DNA of 64,000 nucleotides from Bryobacterales bacterium (GTDB lineage: Bacteria; Acidobacteriota; Terriglobia; Bryobacterales; Bryobacteraceae). The stretch lies in the NCBI GenBank assembly GCA_016721425.1, contig JADKID010000022.1:3803-67802 (forward strand). The letters run 5' to 3'. Positions 60,994-64,000 of this stretch are shown here, piece after piece. How positions within the stretch are numbered: position 1 is the stretch's first letter; each line of letters opens with the position of its first letter. A model generated the notes under the pieces. That model had not been told where the DNA came from. It did not search any database and saw only the letters and a list, made by a program, of their open reading frames with translations. The translations under genes and the position numbers were made by a program.

Positions 60994-62261
60994 TTACCCC
61001 GTCTTGCGGTGCGGCATGACGAGCACTTTGGCCTTCGGCTTCGGGCTCTCCTCGTTCGGCGCACCTGTATCTTCCCGCTGTGCATCCCGCCCAAACAACC
61101 GGTCCATTTTGTCGGCCGACTCCCGATCACTGCCATCGAACAGATGGCCATAGGTGTCCATGGTGAGCTTGATCGAGGAGTGGCCCAGGCGCTCGGCGAT
61201 CTTCTTCGGATGCACGCCCTCGTGGATCAGCAGGCTGGCATGCGTATGCCGCAGATCGTAGAACCGGATCTTGGGTAGCTCGGCCTCTTCTGCGCAGATG
61301 GTCTGGAAGCGGTGCAGCGCGTTGCCGGTGTCGAGCGGTGTACCGCGCCTGGACGTAAACACGAAACCCATTTCCTGCCAGTCCTCGCCGGCCAGCGCCT
61401 TCTGCTCTTCCTGCATCTTCTGATGCCTCTGGAGGGCCTCCACTGCGACGACAGGCAGATCGATGGTCCGGCGGCTTCCGGCCGTCTTGGGCCCCTTCAG
61501 GAGCCAGCGCGGGCCCTCCTCGCCCTTCAGCCGCTTCGTGAATTGCAGCGAGTGATGCACGGTGAGGCGTGAGCCGGCCAGATTCAGGTCCGGCCACTTC
61601 AGGCCGAGGAGTTCTCCTTTGCGCAGGCCGGTCGTGATGCCCAGTACATAGAGCGCCTCGTAGCGGTCACCCTGGACGGAACGCAGGAACCGCTGAGCCT
61701 CGTCGGGCGTGAAGAAGCGGATCGGAACAGTGCCGGACTGCAGCCGGATTCGCGACTTGCGCGACTGAGCCGAAGCCGGGTTGGAGGCGATGTAGTTGTA
61801 GTCGACCGCCAACTGCAACGCGCTGCGCAGGACCGCGTAAGCGTAGCGGATCGTGCGTGTCGACAGGGGTTTGCCGGTACGGGCCGAGGGCTTCTTCCGC
61901 AGCGTTTGCAGGAGGCGGTCGACGTCCTGAACCGTCAGACGGTTTAACGCCACGAGCCCTAGAATCGGCTCGATGTTGTTCTTGATGTGGTAGCGATAGT
62001 CCTCGTAGGTGGAGCGTTCGATTCCTTCGCCCTGCTGGCACTGCTCCAGAAAATCCGCAGGAACTCGCCCACGGTCATCCTGCCGGCCTTGGTGTCCAGG
62101 CCCCGTTTGCACTCCGCCACGCGACTCATCCAGGACTCCTGGACCTTTTCGCGCGTCGTCGCCGAAACGGTCGTTCGGCGCGCCCCCTCGGGCAGGTATT
62201 GGGCAGGAATCTCCATCGCCCAATAGAGCTTTCCCTTCCGCGAGATCCGATATGGTTTCAC
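60994..62261 (-). pseudogene. Tyrosine recombinase/integrase with one frameshift
   Basis: Start GTG after AGGAGG (spacing 8). N-terminal part MKPYRISRKGKLYWAMEIP through MTVGEFLRIF, then frame is lost at a T4 run (plus coordinates 62050-62053). One extra T restores LEQCQQGEGIERSTYEDYRYHIKN and the rest. The catalytic domain is complete: Arg in TTGLRKGELLGL, Arg-His in YDLRHTHASLL (Tyr instead of the first His of HxxR), His in RLGHSSIKLT and the Tyr in MDTYGHL. About 422 aa if repaired. Points toward tRNA-Lys, typical for a tRNA-integrating element. Either a real inactivating deletion or a homopolymer sequencing error. Confidence 0.85.
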
Positions 62262-62268
62262 TGCTTTG

Positions 62269-62283
62269 TCCTCCTGAGGAGGA
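62269..62283 (-). promoter_or_regulatory. Hairpin that masks the integrase ribosome-binding site
   Basis: Palindrome TCCTCCT-G-AGGAGGA. In the integrase mRNA it folds as UCCUCC-UCA-GGAGGA, six perfect pairs that enclose the Shine-Dalgarno placed eight bases before the GTG. This would hold integrase translation low unless ribosomes arriving from upstream open it. Confidence 0.45.
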
Positions 62284-62337
62284 TGCTAAAACTCGTTGTC
62301 AGCAAAAAAATCAGTAGGTAGCGCAGGCCCGCGGGCC

Positions 62338-62570
62338 TTACGCCCCTCCAGCACGAGTCTCGTTCTGCCTCATCAACGCCATTAGCGTGCTCTCCCGAAC
62401 CTGCAGCATCTGGTTGTTGCGATGCTTAGACGATCCAAAACGGACCACCGGCAGTGTGCCGTCGTTCATGAGCCGGTAGGCTGTGAGCCCGCTCACGCCC
62501 AGGATCCATGACTTCTGACTCCCAGCAGTCGATCTTCGTACGTTACGGCTGTGGTTTGCGCTGTGCTCAT
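62338..62570 (-). pseudogene. Excisionase-like HTH protein with frameshift
   Basis: ATG five bases after GAGGAG and overlapping the upstream stop (ATGA). Reads MSTAQTTAVTYEDRLLGVR, then about 62505-62520 the frame moves by one base. The continuation is KSWILGVSGLTAYRLMNDG and TLPVVRFGSSKHRNNQML, ending TAA at 62338. The second part resembles a MerR/excisionase-type DNA-binding helix pair. About 77 codons if repaired. Position just upstream of the integrase fits a recombination directionality factor. Confidence 0.55.
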
Positions 62571-63167
62571 ATGTACTCCTCAGGGGGATCGGTGCGGATC
62601 ACGTACTCCTGGCCGGCTTTGGTAAACACACGGATGTGATCGATCTTCTCGGCCAATTCCAAATCCAAGACCGTCCTGAGAAGCTTGGCGAGAATGGTGT
62701 CGCGCCCCTCAGGGCCTGCAAAAGGATCGGCTGGCGGATCGGCCGGAGCCGGACCACCTGCTCGAGTGTCACCGGCAGGGCGAAGGACGTTGCCTGGTGC
62801 CGGTGCACGACCCTCCGCGCGAAGCCGGGTCTTCGCTTGATGCGGCGCTTGGATTTGCTTCGCTCCTCGATCGCGAGAAATCCGAATCGATCAAACCTGG
62901 CAGAGTCAGCGGCAATCTCCAGACCCGTGCCATTGCATGTACGTCGCTCAACTCCGGGCTGCGTTTGCCGCACTCGATGAGCGAAAGTGCGGTGGGTGTA
63001 TACCGGTGGCCTCCGACACAGTTTCCAGCGTGAGTTTCAAGTCTTTGCGGTAGGTGCGCACCAGCTTGCCGAACTTGCCCTTGCCCGGTGGGGCGACCGG
63101 CGGGTCTTCACCAGCTGCTGGATTCGGAGGCGGAAGGGGTGGCGTGTTCTATAGCGGCCAACTTCAC
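62567..63167 (-). pseudogene. XRE-family regulator broken by about three 1-nt frameshifts
   Basis: Recoverable pieces in order are MKLAAIEHATP, then GKFGKLVRTYRKDLKLTLETV and SEATGIHP, then TALSLIECGKRSPELSDVHA and MARVWRLPLTLPGL. A Ser/Ala/Pro-rich linker follows, then GRDTILAKLLRTVLDLELAE and HIRVFTKAGQEYVIRTDPPEEYI with the stop. The middle pieces form a Cro/CI HTH. Shifts fall near C-runs at about 63130-63150 and 62990-63000 and in the linker near 62800. GTG start is uncertain. It probably regulated the integrase/excisionase pair. Confidence 0.6.
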
Positions 63168-63244
63168 GCTACACGGAAACTTTTGCATTTGGCAAGAGCA
63201 TCTCTCCGCTGCGCACTTCCGGGGCGGATTACCTCACGAGCCGC

Positions 63245-63261
63245 GTTGACTCTCAGTCAAC
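63245..63261. promoter_or_regulatory. Palindrome upstream of XRE gene
   Basis: GTTGACT-CTC-AGTCAAC, perfect 7-bp arms, about 80 bp before the XRE start. Likely an operator for that regulator; the minus strand includes TTGACT that could serve as -35. Confidence 0.5.
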
Positions 63262-64000
63262 TCAATGTTTGCCGGTTATTGTCGCGGAGTCGGTTTGGGA
63301 TCGGCGAAGCGATGCCACGTCGTAGACCCGCAGGACGGCGCTGACCGGCGAATGGTAGTATTTCTTTGTGCAAAGCCAATTTCTCCCCGCTACGCGCGCG
63401 CGACGGGGCCAGATCCCACATAGTGGCAATGTAAATGTATCTGTATAGGGGTGACAATTTTGTCCAACTCGCTTCTGACCGCCCCGAACGGCTGCGCCAG
63501 CAGTTGCTGGCAGCCCACCTCAAACTCCCAGGCTCAACTACTTCGCCCACCACCTCCACACCATTCAGAGGCGCGGAGACCGTTGGCCCAATCGCCAAAA
63601 CCGTTTGGTGCAATGGAGCCCAAACGCCAAATCCGCCGAATGGCCCTGTACGGATTTCGCCAACCTCGCCGCCGCCTTCTCCGACCCTCTATGGCCCTTT
63701 GTGGCGCATCTGGAAGTTCTGCGCCGAACTGGCCGTGGTGGGAACATCTGTACGAGGGCGCGATGTGCGTAACGAGATCGAGGTTTGCTTTTGGAACCCG
63801 ATTGCCGGCGCCTGATCGTCCTGGCGGGCCGATGCCGGCCGTGCCGGAGTTTTGCGGCGCCTCGGTTACCGGCCCGGGCGCAACGACATTTCCGCCGATG
63901 ACATCCGCTACGCCAACCGGTTGCTGGCAATTGCCGGAGAGGTGCACGGCGAGATTCATCAAGCCCTCCGCTACCCACCTCCATCGCCTGGCCGTGCCAG
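63262..64000. other. Region without a clear gene; disrupted coding fragments
   Basis: No intact convincing gene. On the plus strand, protein-like text occurs in different frames: RGDNFVQLASDRPERLRQQ and LLAAHLKLPG (about 63441-63530), LNYFAHHLHTIQRRGDRWPN and ANLAAAFSDPLWPFVAHLEV in another frame (about 63532-63720), and DISADDIRYANRLLAIAGEV with GEIHQALRY (about 63883-63977, open to the edge). This looks like one gene cut by frameshifts, as in the pseudogenes next to it. No family recognised. A 127-codon reading from 63435 to 63815 crosses these pieces but is mostly low-complexity in the middle. Confidence 0.4.

Noticed and set aside
62016..62028. 13-nt match between the tRNA-Lys T-arm and the integrase gene (GTTCGATTCCTTC)
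   Set aside because: It is inside integrase codons conserved as EGIER, does not reach the tRNA 3' end or CCA, and so cannot serve as a normal att repeat; taken as coincidence.
1..64000. CRISPR arrays, rRNA genes and insertion sequences
   Set aside because: No regularly spaced repeats, rRNA-like sequence or transposase with terminal repeats was seen; the only mobile signature is the integrase region at the right end.

Overview
The window is high-GC DNA from a flagellated, diderm, probably soil-dwelling heterotroph. The best fit is Acidobacteriota, Bryobacterales (Solibacter/Paludibaculum-like). This is inferred from an acidobacterial VWFA-related protein, a DUF4159 protein, a PEP-CTERM protein, a glycine-zipper surface protein, many secreted polysaccharide- and peptide-degrading enzymes, and P- and L-ring genes. 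No rRNA marker is present, so the taxonomy is inference.

Layout. 1-5.9 kb (minus): thiE, two overlapping APC permeases, a secreted alginate-lyase-family protein and a truncated M24-like protein. 5.96-6.7 kb (plus): a TauE/SafE transporter. 6.6-11.1 kb (minus): the arginine operon argF-argG-argH-argR behind a tandem ARG-box operator. It ends in a peroxiredoxin whose active-site codon is an in-frame TGA followed by a hairpin, i.e. a probable selenoprotein. 11.3-16.9 kb (plus): a glycine-zipper protein, a 1164-aa modular GH9 cellulase and a DUF4159 protein. 16.9-29 kb (minus): PEP-CTERM protein, extracellular nuclease, M28 glutamate-carboxypeptidase-like enzyme, VWFA protein, radical SAM/SPASM protein with a coiled-coil tail, and two tandem S41 proteases.

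29.2-45.9 kb is a compact flagellar locus. The minus-strand operon is fliK-flgD-flgE-fliN-fliO-fliP-fliQ-fliR-flhB-flhA-flhF-fliA-second fliN. The plus-strand operon is flgF-flgG-flgA-flgH-flgI-flgJ, met head-on by flaG-fliS. It supplies hook, rod cap, export gate, P/L rings and sigma-28. Flagellin, MS-ring, stator, FliM/FliG and flhG are not here.

46-55.6 kb is a pectin/rhamnogalacturonan catabolic region: rhaT diverging from gntR-deoC-GH4-pectate lyase, and a minus operon rraA-monooxygenase-Fe-ADH-GH28-SIMPL. It is followed on plus by truA, a secreted GH2 beta-galactosidase, a lipoprotein aldose 1-epimerase and tRNA-Lys(CTT). From 61 kb on, a tyrosine integrase, an excisionase-like HTH protein and an XRE regulator, each interrupted by 1-nt frameshifts, look like a decaying (or badly sequenced) integrative element next to the tRNA.

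Two signals go beyond gene content. The UGA-containing peroxiredoxin would be lost by ordinary gene calling. Base skew also reverses across the window: the plus strand is G-rich over about 1-28 kb and C-rich over about 46-60 kb whichever strand is coding, with the flagellar block between. That is the pattern expected near a replication terminus or an inversion boundary.
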